Assembly (NCBI RefSeq): GCF_003730275.1 | Contig: NZ_QTTA01000010.1 | Span: 310,001-374,000 of the forward strand | Source: Brevundimonas halotolerans | GTDB taxonomy: Bacteria; Pseudomonadota; Alphaproteobacteria; Caulobacterales; Caulobacteraceae | Length of the DNA: 64,000 nt | Direction: 5' to 3' | Shown here: in pieces, positions 38,185-47,747 of the stretch | Layout of the letters: every line of letters begins with the position of its first letter | Numbering within the stretch: position 1 is the first letter of the stretch | The notes under the pieces: model-generated | What the model was told of the DNA's origin: nothing | What the model saw: the letters and a program-made list of their open reading frames with translations, nothing else | The model's database searches: none | Position numbers and translations under genes: made by a program

Positions 38185-39282
38185 CTAGCGGGCGATCCAG
38201 ACGGCCAGACGTTCCTGAACGTCGTGTTCAATATCGCTGTAGAACAGATTGTACGGACGCGATTTTCTGCGGTCTGACCAGTTGCCCGTCTCGCGGAAGG
38301 ACTCCATGTCCGGCTGGGTGTGACGCAGCAGGCCGTCCTGGCAGACCGTGGCGACCGAGCGGGCGATCAAGGCCGGGCGCGCGCCCCACTCGAGCCCTGT
38401 GGCATTGGTGGCACCCAGATGCACCCGGGCCGGAACCTGGACCTCATCCGGCGAACCGGTAACCGGGTTGACGCAGACGGCGGCCCGATCATCCAGCTCG
38501 ACCAGACGCCCGCGATCGTCCCAGACGAGGGCCCGACGAAGCCTGCGACGGGCGGCGCCGTCGTTGTCCTCTGTGACCGGCGAGAAGGCTACGAGACAGG
38601 CCGTCTGGTCGCGCGCGCTGCAAGGCGGCAGGGAGGGCGTGGCCGGGTCGGCCGCCAGAATGGTGTCCATGGCATAGACGGCGACGATGCGGCGACGCAG
38701 GGCCGGGTCACCAACGATCCGCTCGCGCACCAGCCGCTCAGCCAGTTCGCCCCCTTGCTCAACCCCGGCGATGACGATCGGCCCGGACGGATGGCGGGCC
38801 AGAAAGACCTCGAACGCCGCCTCGATGTCCCGGTACGCGAAGGCACGGGCTTCGCGTGCGTCATCGCGAAGGGTCAGGCGGGTGTAGAGGCTGCCCTGTC
38901 GATAGCGGGGAATGCTGAGCCGGCCCGAGCGGGCGAAGGGGCCCGCATAGTTGGGGATGACCACCCGGAACAGATAGGCATCGGCGTCGGCGTCGCCGAT
39001 CGGGCCGTTCCATTCCTCGCCGCCGTCATAGGTCGTGGAGTGGATGAAGAAGACGGCCGCAGGGCCTGACCCTGCGATCCCCCTGTCCTGCATGGCCCAG
39101 GCCGGGGCCTGCTGATAGTCCGGGGCCGGAGGCGGGTCATAGGTCTGGAAGGGCACCTCGGGGTCCATGCCGGCCTGCAGGATATCCCCGCGCCAGACGG
39201 CCGCGGCAGCCACGATCAGAAACACCAGGGCAAAGCCGGCATAGCCGATCAGGGTCCTGAGGCTGACCGCGCGGGACTTCAT
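38185..39282 (-). CDS. DUF3089 alpha/beta-hydrolase-like protein without Ser nucleophile
   Basis: A 365-residue protein with one N-terminal membrane helix (about residues 8-29) followed by a periplasmic DUF3089 domain. Family features are AVFFIHSTTYDGGEEWNGP (73-94), ADAYLFRVVIPNYAGPF, YRDIEAAFEVFLA and a late HLGATNATGL and YNLFYSDIEHDVQERL. The usual nucleophile elbow GHSQG is here G173-V-E-Q-G177, so the Ser is replaced by Glu. It may be a non-hydrolytic member. It is co-translated with hldD (four-base overlap), which suggests an envelope or LPS-related role (inference). Confidence 0.8.
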   Translation of the reverse strand: MKSRAVSLRTLIGYAGFALVFLIVAAAAVWRGDILQAGMDPEVPFQTYDPPPAPDYQQAPAWAMQDRGIAGSGPAAVFFIHSTTYDGGEEWNGPIGDADADAYLFRVVIPNYAGPFARSGRLSIPRYRQGSLYTRLTLRDDAREARAFAYRDIEAAFEVFLARHPSGPIVIAGVEQGGELAERLVRERIVGDPALRRRIVAVYAMDTILAADPATPSLPPCSARDQTACLVAFSPVTEDNDGAARRRLRRALVWDDRGRLVELDDRAAVCVNPVTGSPDEVQVPARVHLGATNATGLEWGARPALIARSVATVCQDGLLRHTQPDMESFRETGNWSDRRKSRPYNLFYSDIEHDVQERLAVWIAR

Positions 39283-40280
39283 CGATACGGGTCTTCCGTT
39301 GCCAGATACGACTGGACGTAGCGGCGCACGCCCTCCTCCAGCGGTGTCGACTGGCCGTCAAAGCCCAGCGCCCGGACCCGGTCCATGCGAGCCTGGGTGA
39401 AATACTGATAGCGGTCGCGGATCACCTCGGGCATGTCGATATAACTGATCTGCGGCTCCTTGCCGGCCGCGGCAAAGGTGGCCCGTGCGAGGTCGGCGAA
39501 CGAGCGGGCCTGTCCCGATCCGGCGTTGAAAACGCCTGAGATCTCCGGCTTGCCGAGCAGCCAGTCGATCACATCGACCACGTCATCGACATGGACGAAG
39601 TCGCGCAACTGGCCCCCGTCCGCGTAGTCCGGGTGATGGGAACGGAACAGCTGGACCGGCTCACCCGCCTGCACCTTGGGCCAGATCTGGGCCACAACCG
39701 ACTTCATACCGCCCTTGTGATACTCGTTCGGACCATAGACGTTGAAGAACTTCAGGCCCGCCCATTGGTTGGGGGCATGCCCGCGCTCCGCCTGTTGCCG
39801 GGCATAGAGGTCGAACAGATATTTCGAATATCCATACGCATTTAGCGGACGAAGCTTTTGCAGCGACGCAAAGTCATCCTCGTCATCAAAGCCTTTGTGA
39901 CCGTCGCCATAGGTGGCCGCAGAGGAGGCATAGACCAGCCGCACACCGCGTCGCACGCACCAGTCCCACAGGTCGCGGGACAGGGCAAAATTGGTCCGGA
40001 GGATCAGGTCGGCGTCCGGCTCGGTCGTCGAGGAGATCGCGCCCATGTGGATGACCGCCTCGATGCGATCGGCGTTCGCCTCCAGCTTTTCAAACATCTC
40101 TTCCGGCCACCAGAAGTCGGCGACCGGATGTTTGGCCAGGTTCTTCCACTTGCCGAGATCTGCGCCTTCGAGGCGGTCGCAGACGACCACATCGTGGCGA
40201 TCCGCAGCGCACAGCCGGGCGACGATGTTGGAGCCGATGAAGCCGGCGCCGCCGGTGACCACGATCATGCGGCGCGTCAT
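39279..40280 (-). CDS. hldD: ADP-L-glycero-D-manno-heptose 6-epimerase
   Basis: Last step of ADP-heptose synthesis for the LPS inner core. An extended SDR of 333 residues with the NADP-binding VTGGAGFIGSNIVARL at the N-terminus, a Tyr/Lys pair in NAYGYSKYLFD and FFNVYGPNEYHKGGMKSV. It overlaps hldE (upstream) and the DUF3089 gene (downstream) by four bases each, forming a tight operon. The codons around the YGYSK active-site region are unusually AT-rich for this genome. Confidence 0.95.
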   Translation of the reverse strand: MTRRMIVVTGGAGFIGSNIVARLCAADRHDVVVCDRLEGADLGKWKNLAKHPVADFWWPEEMFEKLEANADRIEAVIHMGAISSTTEPDADLILRTNFALSRDLWDWCVRRGVRLVYASSAATYGDGHKGFDDEDDFASLQKLRPLNAYGYSKYLFDLYARQQAERGHAPNQWAGLKFFNVYGPNEYHKGGMKSVVAQIWPKVQAGEPVQLFRSHHPDYADGGQLRDFVHVDDVVDVIDWLLGKPEISGVFNAGSGQARSFADLARATFAAAGKEPQISYIDMPEVIRDRYQYFTQARMDRVRALGFDGQSTPLEEGVRRYVQSYLATEDPYR

Positions 40281-41725
40281 TGGCCCTCGCCTTTCGCCAG
40301 TTTCTGGATGGTGGCCGTGGTCGAGTGACCGGGCGAGAATTCCGCCAGCCGGACCTCTCCGCCCCAGGATTCAACCTCGGCCGCGCCGACGACGGTGTCG
40401 CGCGTATAGTCCGCACCCTTGATCAGCACAACCGGTCGCAGGGCCTTGATCAGGTCCAGCGGTGTTTCCGTATCGAAGGACGTCACCCGATCCACGCTGG
40501 CCAGGCCGCCGATGACCGCCGCGCGGCTGTCGAGATCGTTGACGGGACGGCCCTCGCCCTTCAACCGGCGCACAGACTCATCCGTGTTGAGCGCCACAAC
40601 CAGCCGGTCACACCAGGCCCGCGCCTGGGCGAGATAGGCGACATGACCGCGGTGCAGGATGTCGAAACAGCCGTTGGTGAAGCCGACCTTAAGCCCCGCC
40701 GCCTTCCACAGTTCGACCTGATCGACCAGGGTCTCGACCGGCACGATCCGGCCGTGGTCGATGTCCATGGCGCCGGTGAGCTCGGCCTCGAGCAGTTCGG
40801 GAGGCGTGACCGTGGCGGTGCCGCTTTTGCCCACGACGACGCCCGAGGCCAGAATGGCAAAGGCGGCCGCCTCGGGCAGGTCATGCCCGGCAGCCAGCGC
40901 GAGGCCGAGGGCCGCAAGGCCCGTATCACCGGCACCCGACACATCGAACACTTCGCGGGCGCGGGCGGGAATGTGCTGGACCGGACCGCCGCGCCGCATC
41001 AATGACATGCCCTTGCCCGCGCGGGTGACGATCACAGCCTTGGCCGTCGTCTGATCCAGCAGGGCCGAAAGCGCGCGCTCGACCTCGGCGTCGGTGTCGG
41101 TCGGCAGGCCGGTGGCCCCCGCCAGTTCGGCGGCATTAGGCTTGATCAGGTCGACCGCGCCATAGCGGGCGAAGTCGCGGCCCTTGGGGTCAACGATGAC
41201 CGGCACCCCGGCCTGTGCGGCATGGGCGAGCGCCGCCGCGATCAGGGCGTCGCTGACCACGCCCTTGGCATAGTCCGAGATCAGGATGGCGTCCGCGCCC
41301 TCGAACACGCCCTCGCCTGCATAGTCAGTGTCGAGAGTGTCTTCCTCGTCGAGACGCAGCAGTTGCTGGCCCGCGGCGACATAGCGCGTCTTGACCACGG
41401 TGCGGGCCGTATCGGTGTAGCGCACGGCGTCGGTCAGGCCGGGCTCGGCGGCCAGAAGATCGGCCAACGCCCGGCCCTCGACATCCTGTCCCGCGACCGA
41501 GCCGAGGGTCACGCGCGTGCCCAGCGAGGCCAGATTGCGCGCCACATTGCCGACGCCGCCCGGCATGGAGACCGAGCGGTGGGTGCGAAGGACGGGCACC
41601 GGGGCCTCGGGCGAGATGCGGCTGACCTCGCCATAGACGAACCGGTCCAGCATCAGGTCACCGACGCAGGCAAGGCTCAGGGACGGCGCCCGGGCGAGCA
41701 GGCTTTGAAGACCGGCGAGGTTCAT
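40277..41725 (-). CDS. hldE: Bifunctional D-glycero-beta-D-manno-heptose-7-phosphate kinase / 1-phosphate adenylyltransferase
   Basis: Two-domain enzyme of ADP-heptose synthesis, 482 residues. The N-terminal PfkB kinase (about 1-320) has VGDLMLDRFVYGEVSRISPEAPVPV, MPGGVGNVARNLASLG and the active-site DVSGAGDTGLAALGLALAAG. The C-terminal cytidylyltransferase-like domain (about 335-482) has VGFTNGCFDILHRGHVAYLAQAR (HxGH) and a late nucleotide-binding GHSTTATI. It heads the minus-strand unit hldE-hldD-DUF3089. kdsA lies 48 bases upstream on the same strand, so all four LPS-linked genes may be one operon. Confidence 0.96.
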   Translation of the reverse strand: MNLAGLQSLLARAPSLSLACVGDLMLDRFVYGEVSRISPEAPVPVLRTHRSVSMPGGVGNVARNLASLGTRVTLGSVAGQDVEGRALADLLAAEPGLTDAVRYTDTARTVVKTRYVAAGQQLLRLDEEDTLDTDYAGEGVFEGADAILISDYAKGVVSDALIAAALAHAAQAGVPVIVDPKGRDFARYGAVDLIKPNAAELAGATGLPTDTDAEVERALSALLDQTTAKAVIVTRAGKGMSLMRRGGPVQHIPARAREVFDVSGAGDTGLAALGLALAAGHDLPEAAAFAILASGVVVGKSGTATVTPPELLEAELTGAMDIDHGRIVPVETLVDQVELWKAAGLKVGFTNGCFDILHRGHVAYLAQARAWCDRLVVALNTDESVRRLKGEGRPVNDLDSRAAVIGGLASVDRVTSFDTETPLDLIKALRPVVLIKGADYTRDTVVGAAEVESWGGEVRLAEFSPGHSTTATIQKLAKGEGQ

Positions 41726-41773
41726 GCGTCGGAGCTATCCCACAGGACCGGGCACGTCCAGTCGCGGACCGGT

Positions 41774-42649
41774 TCAGGCCGCGCGCTTGATGCCTTGGGC
41801 GATGACCAGATCGTCGAAGGCGATCAGTTGACCGGCGAGGGATTCGAACTGGTCCAGCGGCACCATGTTCGGGCCGTCCGACGGGGCGTTGTCCGGGTCC
41901 TGGTGGGTTTCCATGAAGACGGCATCCACGCCGACCGAGACCGCAGCGCGGCCCAGAACCGGCACGAACTCGCGCTGGCCGCCCGAGGACGTCCCTTGCC
42001 CGCCTGGCTGCTGGACGCTGTGGGTGGCATCGAACACCACCGGGCAGCCGATGTCGCGCAGCACCGGCAGGGCGCGCATGTCCGAGACCAGGGTGTTGTA
42101 GCCAAAGCTGGCGCCGCGCTCGCAGGCCATGACGTTCGGATTGCCCGCGCCCACGACCTTGGCGATGACGTTCTTCATGTCCCAAGGGGCGAGGAACTGG
42201 CCCTTCTTGATATTGATGACCTTGCCGGTCGCGGCAGCAGCCAGCAGCAGGTCGGTCTGACGGCACAGGAAGGCGGGAATCTGGATGACGTCGACGGCCT
42301 GGGCGGCCTCGGTACACTGGGCCTCGGAATGGACGTCGGTCAGAACCGGCAGGCCGACGCTCTCGCGAATCTCGGCAAAGATGGGCAGGGAGTCCCGGAG
42401 CCCAAGCCCCCGGGCCGCGTTGGCCGAGGTGCGGTTGGCCTTGTCAAAACTGGTCTTGTAGATGATGCCGACGTTCAGACGCTCGCCGATCTCCTTGAGC
42501 GCGTTGGCCATTTCCAGCGCGTGCTGGCGGCTTTCCAGCTGGCAGGGGCCGGCGATGAAGACGATGCGGCGACCGCCGCCGATGGTGACCGGACGCTTGA
42601 GACCTTCGGAGATTTCAATGACGGCGTTGGGACGGCTCACGATATTCAC
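41774..42649 (-). CDS. kdsA: 3-deoxy-8-phosphooctulonate synthase
   Basis: Condenses phosphoenolpyruvate with arabinose 5-phosphate to Kdo-8-phosphate for lipid A-core synthesis. The product is 291 residues. Visible are [18 protein letters not shown] near residue 30, [83 protein letters not shown] and [11 protein letters not shown]. The Cys in ACERGASFG is at the position of the metal ligand in metal-dependent forms. It is divergent from the photolyase gene and upstream of hldE. Confidence 0.97.
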   Translation of the reverse strand: MNIVSRPNAVIEISEGLKRPVTIGGGRRIVFIAGPCQLESRQHALEMANALKEIGERLNVGIIYKTSFDKANRTSANAARGLGLRDSLPIFAEIRESVGLPVLTDVHSEAQCTEAAQAVDVIQIPAFLCRQTDLLLAAAATGKVINIKKGQFLAPWDMKNVIAKVVGAGNPNVMACERGASFGYNTLVSDMRALPVLRDIGCPVVFDATHSVQQPGGQGTSSGGQREFVPVLGRAAVSVGVDAVFMETHQDPDNAPSDGPNMVPLDQFESLAGQLIAFDDLVIAQGIKRAA

Positions 42650-42742
42650 TTTCGACAGGATGGGAGCCCAAGGCTCAAATCAGACAGGACGTCATATGGG
42701 GTGGATGATTTTGGATAACAGGTTTTCCGACGGGATGCGCGC

Positions 42743-44188
42743 ATGAGCGGGACGGATGCGCCGGTGATCCTGTGGTTCCGGCGGGACCTGCGGCTGGCGG
42801 ACAACCCGGCCCTGACCGAGGCGGTGGCCAGCGGGCGGCCGGTCATGCCGCTGTATGTTCTGGATGAGGCGGCGGAGGGACGCCCCCTGGGCGGAGCGTC
42901 GAAATGGTGGCTGGAGCGCTCGCTGCAAGCGTTGGCCGAGGCGCTGGACAAGGCCGGGGCGCCGCTGATCCTGAAACGCGGCCCGGCCGAGGCGGTGCTG
43001 CGGGCGCTCATTGAGGAGACCGGGGCGAAGACGGTGTTCATGAATCGCCGGTTCGAGCCTGCGGCCTTCGCCGCGGATGCCGACATCGCCCACGCGCTGA
43101 AGGCTGAAGGCATCGAATGTCGCGGCTTCAACGGGTCGCTGCTGGCCCGGCCGGGATCGGTGCTGACCCAGGCCGAGAAGCCCTACAAGGTCTTCACCCC
43201 CTTCTATCGCGCGCTGATGGAGGCGATCGAGCCGCCGCCCGCGCGCCCGGCGCCGGAGCGGATTGCCGGCGTGAAGGGCGTCGCGTCTGATCCGCTGGAG
43301 GACTGGGGCCTGTATGAGGCGCGCCCCGACTGGGCCGCCCGGTTCGACGCGAAGGCCCCGGGCGAGGCGGCGGCGTCGAAGCGACTGGCCGACTTCATCC
43401 GCCGGGATCTGGCGAACTATGGGGTGATGCGGGACCGGCCCGGCAAGCCCGGGACCAGCCGGCTGTCGGCGGCGCTGCACTGGGGCGAGATCAGCCCCTG
43501 GCGCGTGGTTCTGGATGTGCGCGCCGCGGTCGAGGCCGGCACGGTCACCGAACAGCAGGCCGAGGCCTTTGTGCGCGAGATCGGCTGGCGTGAGTTCTCG
43601 GCCCATCTGCTGCACCAGTTCCCGACCCTGCCGGACCGGAATTTCCAGCCGAAGTTCGACGACTTCCCCTGGCGGTCGGACGGCGCTGGCCTGAAAGCGT
43701 GGCAGGCGGGCCAGACCGGCTATCCCATGGTCGACGCGGGAATGCGCGAGCTGTGGACCACGGGCTGGATGCACAATCGGGTGCGGATGGTGGTCGCCTC
43801 GTTCCTGGTGAAACACCTGCGAATCGACTGGCGCGAGGGCGAATCCTGGTTCTGGGACACGCTGATCGATGCCGATCTGGCCAGTAATTCGCAGAATTGG
43901 CAGTGGGTCGCGGGATCCGGAGCCGATGCCGCGCCGTATTTCCGTATCTTCAACCCGGTGTCGCAGGGCACCAAGTTCGATGCGGATGGTGAGTATGTTC
44001 GACGTTGGGTGCCGGAGCTCAAGAAGCTTCCCGATCGCTGGTTGCACAGCCCGTGGGAGGCTCCGGCCGAAGTCCGTGCCGATGCGGGTGTCCAGCTGGG
44101 CAAGACCTACCCCCGTCCGATTGTCGATCACGCCGAGGCGCGCGACGCGGCGCTCGCGGCCTTCAAGAGTCTGGGCAATGAGGGGTAG
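42743..44188 (+). CDS. phrB: Deoxyribodipyrimidine photo-lyase
   Basis: Light-driven repair of UV-induced pyrimidine dimers with FAD, 481 residues. The N-terminal antenna domain starts VILWFRRDLRLADNPAL. The FAD domain contains GTSRLSAALHWGEISPW, REIGWREFSAHLLHQFP, WQAGQTGYPMVDAGMREL, GWMHNRVRMVVASFLVKHL and DTLIDADLASNSQNWQWVAG, all of class I CPD photolyases. The electron-transfer Trp residues appear present. It is divergent from kdsA with a 93-base gap. Confidence 0.95.
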   Translation: MSGTDAPVILWFRRDLRLADNPALTEAVASGRPVMPLYVLDEAAEGRPLGGASKWWLERSLQALAEALDKAGAPLILKRGPAEAVLRALIEETGAKTVFMNRRFEPAAFAADADIAHALKAEGIECRGFNGSLLARPGSVLTQAEKPYKVFTPFYRALMEAIEPPPARPAPERIAGVKGVASDPLEDWGLYEARPDWAARFDAKAPGEAAASKRLADFIRRDLANYGVMRDRPGKPGTSRLSAALHWGEISPWRVVLDVRAAVEAGTVTEQQAEAFVREIGWREFSAHLLHQFPTLPDRNFQPKFDDFPWRSDGAGLKAWQAGQTGYPMVDAGMRELWTTGWMHNRVRMVVASFLVKHLRIDWREGESWFWDTLIDADLASNSQNWQWVAGSGADAAPYFRIFNPVSQGTKFDADGEYVRRWVPELKKLPDRWLHSPWEAPAEVRADAGVQLGKTYPRPIVDHAEARDAALAAFKSLGNEG

Positions 44189-44224
44189 ACTGCCGGTCCT
44201 TGCCCTCTCCTGTGGAGGTCTGTG

Positions 44225-45445
44225 ATGACGACGACCACCCTGAGCGACATTCAGGCCCCGGCACATGCGCCGCGTGGATTCGGCCTGTTCCTGCGCCTGC
44301 TGGCGGCGAACTGGACCTGGGGGCGGCTGACGCTGAAGCTGCCGGACGGGGCCATGCACGAACTGGTCGGCAAGGTTCAGGGCCGCAGCGCCGTGCTGGA
44401 AATCCGCGACTACAACGTCGCCCGCCGGGTGCTGGCCAATGGCGATATCGGCTTTGCCGAGGGCTATATGGCCGGAGAATGGGACAGCCCCGATCTGGCG
44501 GTCCTGCTCGAGGTTCTGGTCGAGAACTACGACCACATCCACAGGCTGTTCAACGGCTCCCTGCCGATGAAGGTCATCAACTGGGTCAGCCACCGACTGA
44601 GGCGCAACAGCCGCCGGGGCGCACGCAAGAACATCCACGCCCACTATGACCTGGGCAATGAATTCTATGCGTCATGGCTGGACGAGACCATGACCTATTC
44701 CTCGGCGCGCTATGCGGCCAAGGACGAGGCGTTGGCGGTGGCCCAGGCGCGCAAATACGAAAGTCTGGCCCGGCGCATGGACCTGCAAGCCGGGCAGTCG
44801 GTGCTGGAAATCGGCTGCGGCTGGGGCGGGTTCGCCGAATATGCCGCGCGCGAGGTCGGGGCCAAGGTCACGGCCATCACCATCTCGCAGGAACAGTATG
44901 ATTTTGCCCGCCAGCGCATGCAGCGGGCGGGGTTGGGCGAACAGGTCAACATCCAGCTGGTCGACTACCGCGATGTGACCGGCCGGTTCGACCGCGTCGC
45001 CTCGATCGAGATGTTCGAGGCCGTGGGACAGGAATACTGGCCGACCTATTTCAGCAAGATCGCCGAGGTGCTGGCGCCAGGCGGCCGGGCGGCCCTGCAG
45101 ATCATCACCATTCAGGACGCGCTGTTCGAGGAGTATGCGGTCCGGACCGACTTCATCCAGAAATACATCTTCCCTGGCGGGATGCTGCCCAGCGAGGAAC
45201 GGTTGAAGCCGGTCATCGAGGCGGCGGGCCTGAACTGGCAGTCCGTCGAGCGGTTCGGGCAGGATTATGCCGACACTCTGGCCGCCTGGGACCGCCGCTT
45301 CCAGTCCAGCTGGAGCGACATCCAGCGCATGCAGAGCTTTGACGAGCGGTTCCGGCGGATGTGGCGCTTCTATCTGGGCTATTGCGAAGCCGGGTTCCGG
45401 TCGGGCCGGACGGATGTGATCCAACTGGCGATCGGCAAGGGGTGA
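44225..45445 (+). CDS. cfa: Cyclopropane-fatty-acyl-phospholipid synthase
   Basis: SAM-dependent methylene transfer to unsaturated acyl chains in membrane lipids, 406 residues from ATG 44225. This start is preferred to GTG 44222 because TGGAGG is better spaced. Landmarks are ADGDIGFAEGYMAGEW-type (here ANGDIGFAEGYMAGEW), HYDLGNEFYASWLDETMTYSSARY, SAM motif VLEIGCGWGGFAEYAA, ITISQEQYDFAR, SIEMFEAVGQEYWPTYF and YIFPGGMLPS. It follows phrB by 36 bases and may be cotranscribed. Confidence 0.94.
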   Translation: MTTTTLSDIQAPAHAPRGFGLFLRLLAANWTWGRLTLKLPDGAMHELVGKVQGRSAVLEIRDYNVARRVLANGDIGFAEGYMAGEWDSPDLAVLLEVLVENYDHIHRLFNGSLPMKVINWVSHRLRRNSRRGARKNIHAHYDLGNEFYASWLDETMTYSSARYAAKDEALAVAQARKYESLARRMDLQAGQSVLEIGCGWGGFAEYAAREVGAKVTAITISQEQYDFARQRMQRAGLGEQVNIQLVDYRDVTGRFDRVASIEMFEAVGQEYWPTYFSKIAEVLAPGGRAALQIITIQDALFEEYAVRTDFIQKYIFPGGMLPSEERLKPVIEAAGLNWQSVERFGQDYADTLAAWDRRFQSSWSDIQRMQSFDERFRRMWRFYLGYCEAGFRSGRTDVIQLAIGKG

Positions 45446-45449
45446 TCCG

Positions 45450-46277
45450 ATGTCGCCGCTCATCGAAGCCCGTGACCTGCTGGCTCTGATGCGCGAGGGG
45501 GCCGTTCGGGTCGTCGATGCCGGGTGGCGGCTGGATGGGACCGATACGCGGGCCCTGTTCCGGGAGGCGCATATCCCGGGGGCGGTGTTCTTCGATCTGG
45601 AGGCGGTGTCCGACCCGACCTCGCCCCTGCCCCACACCCTGCCGGACGCCGCGCATTTCGGGCGGGCCATGGGGGCGCTGGGCCTGTCAGAGGGCGACCG
45701 GATCGTTGTGTATGAGGCCGGGCCGATGTTCTCGGCCCCGCGCGCCTGGTGGATGCTGAAGACCTTCGGGGCGACGCAGGTTCAGGTTCTGAATGGCGGG
45801 CTGAACGCATGGACCAAGGTCGGGGGCGAGACCGAAGGTGGGGATGCCCGTCCCCTGCCCGCGCGCTTCGATGCCCGACTGGATCGTAACGCGGTGGTCG
45901 ATATCGAGACCGTGCGTCAGGCGCTGAACGAGGGCACCACACCTGTTCTGGATGCGCGGGGTGCCGTCCGGTTCCGGGGCGAAAGCGCCGAGCCTCGCCC
46001 CGGTGTGCGGCCCGGTCATATGCCGGGAGCGCGGAACCTGCCCTATGCAGCCCTGGTCGATGAAGCGGGGCGTCTGCGGGACCGCGCCGACCTTGAGGCC
46101 GCATTCGAGGCGAGCGGGCTGGACGACACGGCTGTGCCGATCACCACCTGCGGATCCGGCGTGACCGCCGCCATTCTGGTGCTGGCTCTGACCGTGCTGG
46201 GCCGCCCGGCGCGGCTCTATGACGGGAGCTGGACCGAATGGGGGAGCCGCACGGACACCCCCATCCAGACCGGCTGA
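45450..46277 (+). CDS. sseA: Thiosulfate/3-mercaptopyruvate sulfurtransferase
   Basis: Two-rhodanese-domain sulfurtransferase of 275 residues. The catalytic loop C234-G-S-G-V-T-A (in ITTCGSGVTAAIL) matches the CGSGVTA typical of mercaptopyruvate sulfurtransferases, rather than the CRxGx[R/T] of rhodaneses. Domain 1 shows VVDAGWRLDGTDTRALFREAHIPGAVFFDL and domain 2 LDARGAVRFRGESAEPRPGVRPGHMPGARNLPY. It sits five bases after cfa and converges on the symporter gene with a four-base gap. Confidence 0.93.
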   Translation: MSPLIEARDLLALMREGAVRVVDAGWRLDGTDTRALFREAHIPGAVFFDLEAVSDPTSPLPHTLPDAAHFGRAMGALGLSEGDRIVVYEAGPMFSAPRAWWMLKTFGATQVQVLNGGLNAWTKVGGETEGGDARPLPARFDARLDRNAVVDIETVRQALNEGTTPVLDARGAVRFRGESAEPRPGVRPGHMPGARNLPYAALVDEAGRLRDRADLEAAFEASGLDDTAVPITTCGSGVTAAILVLALTVLGRPARLYDGSWTEWGSRTDTPIQTG

Positions 46278-46281
46278 CGCC

Positions 46282-47595
46282 TCAGGACGTCGGCGGGGCG
46301 ACGGGCAGCGGGCCCGAGACCTCGGCCGGGATGTCCTTCTCGCCGCGCGAGACCACGGTCGCGGCCACCAGATCGCCGGTGACGTTCAGCGTGGTCCGGC
46401 ACATGTCGAGGAAACGGTCGACGCCCAGGATCAGGCCGATACCTTCGGGCGGAACCCCGACCATTACCAGGATCAGCGCCACGACCGGCAGGGAGCCTGC
46501 GGGCACACCGGCCGTGCCGATACCGCCCAGAATACAGACCAGCATGACCACCAGCTGCTGCTGGAGGTTGAGGTCGATACCGAAGAACTGGGCCAGAAAC
46601 AGCACCGTCACCCCCTCGAACAGGGCGGTGCCGTTCTGGTTGGCCGTGGCTCCCACGGTCAGCACAAAGCGCGAGATGCGCTTGGGCAGTTTCAGCTGCT
46701 CCTCGGCGGCCTTGATGGCGACCGGCAGGGTCGCGTTCGACGACGCGGTCGAAAAGGCCACCACAAAGGGCTCGCGGACGCCCCGGGCGAACTTCAACGG
46801 GTTCATGCCGCCGAAGATCATCACCAGCAGCGGATAGACGATGAACATGTGGATCGCCATGGCGCCGACGGCGACCCCCGCATAGGCGCCGAGGCGGATC
46901 AGCAGATCCCAGCCGAACACGGCGGCCAGGTTGAACATCAGGGCGGCGATGGCGATCGGGGCCAGTTTGATGACGGCGTTGATCAGTTTCATCATCACTT
47001 CCAGCAGACCCTGCAGGCTTTCCTGAAGCGCATCCGTGGCCTTTGACTTGGCCATCACCATGCCGATGCCAAAGATCAGGGCGAACACCATGACCGGCAG
47101 GATCTGGTTGTCGGCGGCCGCCGTGATGACGTTCGACGGGATCATGTCGAGGAAGAACTGGCCGGCCTCGATGCTGGTGGGCGCATTGCCTACGATGGCG
47201 GCGGCGCCGTCGCGGCCGTCCTCCAGCAGTTGCGCGGCCAGCGCCGGATCAACGCCTGCGCCCGGCTGGAAGTAGTTGACCATGACCAGGCCGATCCCGA
47301 CCGCGATGGCGGAGACCATGATGGTGAAGACCAGCGTCTTGAACCCGACCCGGCCCAGCGACTTCAGGTCGCCCATCTCGGCTACACCGACGGCCAGCGC
47401 CGCGAACAGCAGCGGAATGACCAGCATGAACAACAGGCGCAGGAAGATCTGCCCGACCGCCTGGATCAGTTCCATGACCCATGGAATGACCACCAGATCA
47501 TTCAGATTGACGTAGAGACCGCCGCCAAGGCCGACGGCAAAGCCGAGCAGCATCCAGAGATAGAGCGGCACACCGCCACGTTTCGTCTTTTCCAC
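46282..47595 (-). CDS. Dicarboxylate/amino acid:cation symporter (DAACS), copy 1
   Basis: A 437-residue membrane transporter of the GltP/DctA family, moving glutamate, aspartate or C4-dicarboxylates with Na+ or H+. It has at least eight hydrophobic segments and two re-entrant loops. The loop HP1 serine-rich motif is here STASSNATLPVAIKAAEEQL, and the TM7 motif is TVGATANQNGTALFEGVTVLFLAQ, with HP2 in GIGTAGVPAGSLPVVALIL. It begins MEKTKRGGVPLYLWMLLGF. The second family member lies 152 bases upstream on the same strand. Substrate not predictable. Confidence 0.92.
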   Translation of the reverse strand: MEKTKRGGVPLYLWMLLGFAVGLGGGLYVNLNDLVVIPWVMELIQAVGQIFLRLLFMLVIPLLFAALAVGVAEMGDLKSLGRVGFKTLVFTIMVSAIAVGIGLVMVNYFQPGAGVDPALAAQLLEDGRDGAAAIVGNAPTSIEAGQFFLDMIPSNVITAAADNQILPVMVFALIFGIGMVMAKSKATDALQESLQGLLEVMMKLINAVIKLAPIAIAALMFNLAAVFGWDLLIRLGAYAGVAVGAMAIHMFIVYPLLVMIFGGMNPLKFARGVREPFVVAFSTASSNATLPVAIKAAEEQLKLPKRISRFVLTVGATANQNGTALFEGVTVLFLAQFFGIDLNLQQQLVVMLVCILGGIGTAGVPAGSLPVVALILVMVGVPPEGIGLILGVDRFLDMCRTTLNVTGDLVAATVVSRGEKDIPAEVSGPLPVAPPTS

Positions 47596-47747
47596 AGGTC
47601 CCCCCGGCCGAGGCCGATATCACAACACGTCGGCAAGCCTCGACCAGGTCGCGGGCCCGAACAGCCCATTGTGCGCCAGCGCTACGGCCTTCGTCGAGGG
47701 GAGATTTTCATGCCGGAGACGGCCCGTCTTCACCGCCTGATGGTCCC

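Noticed and set aside
42692..44644. 650-codon minus-strand frame opposite the photolyase gene
   Set aside because: The plus-strand photolyase has all family motifs; the antisense frame has none.
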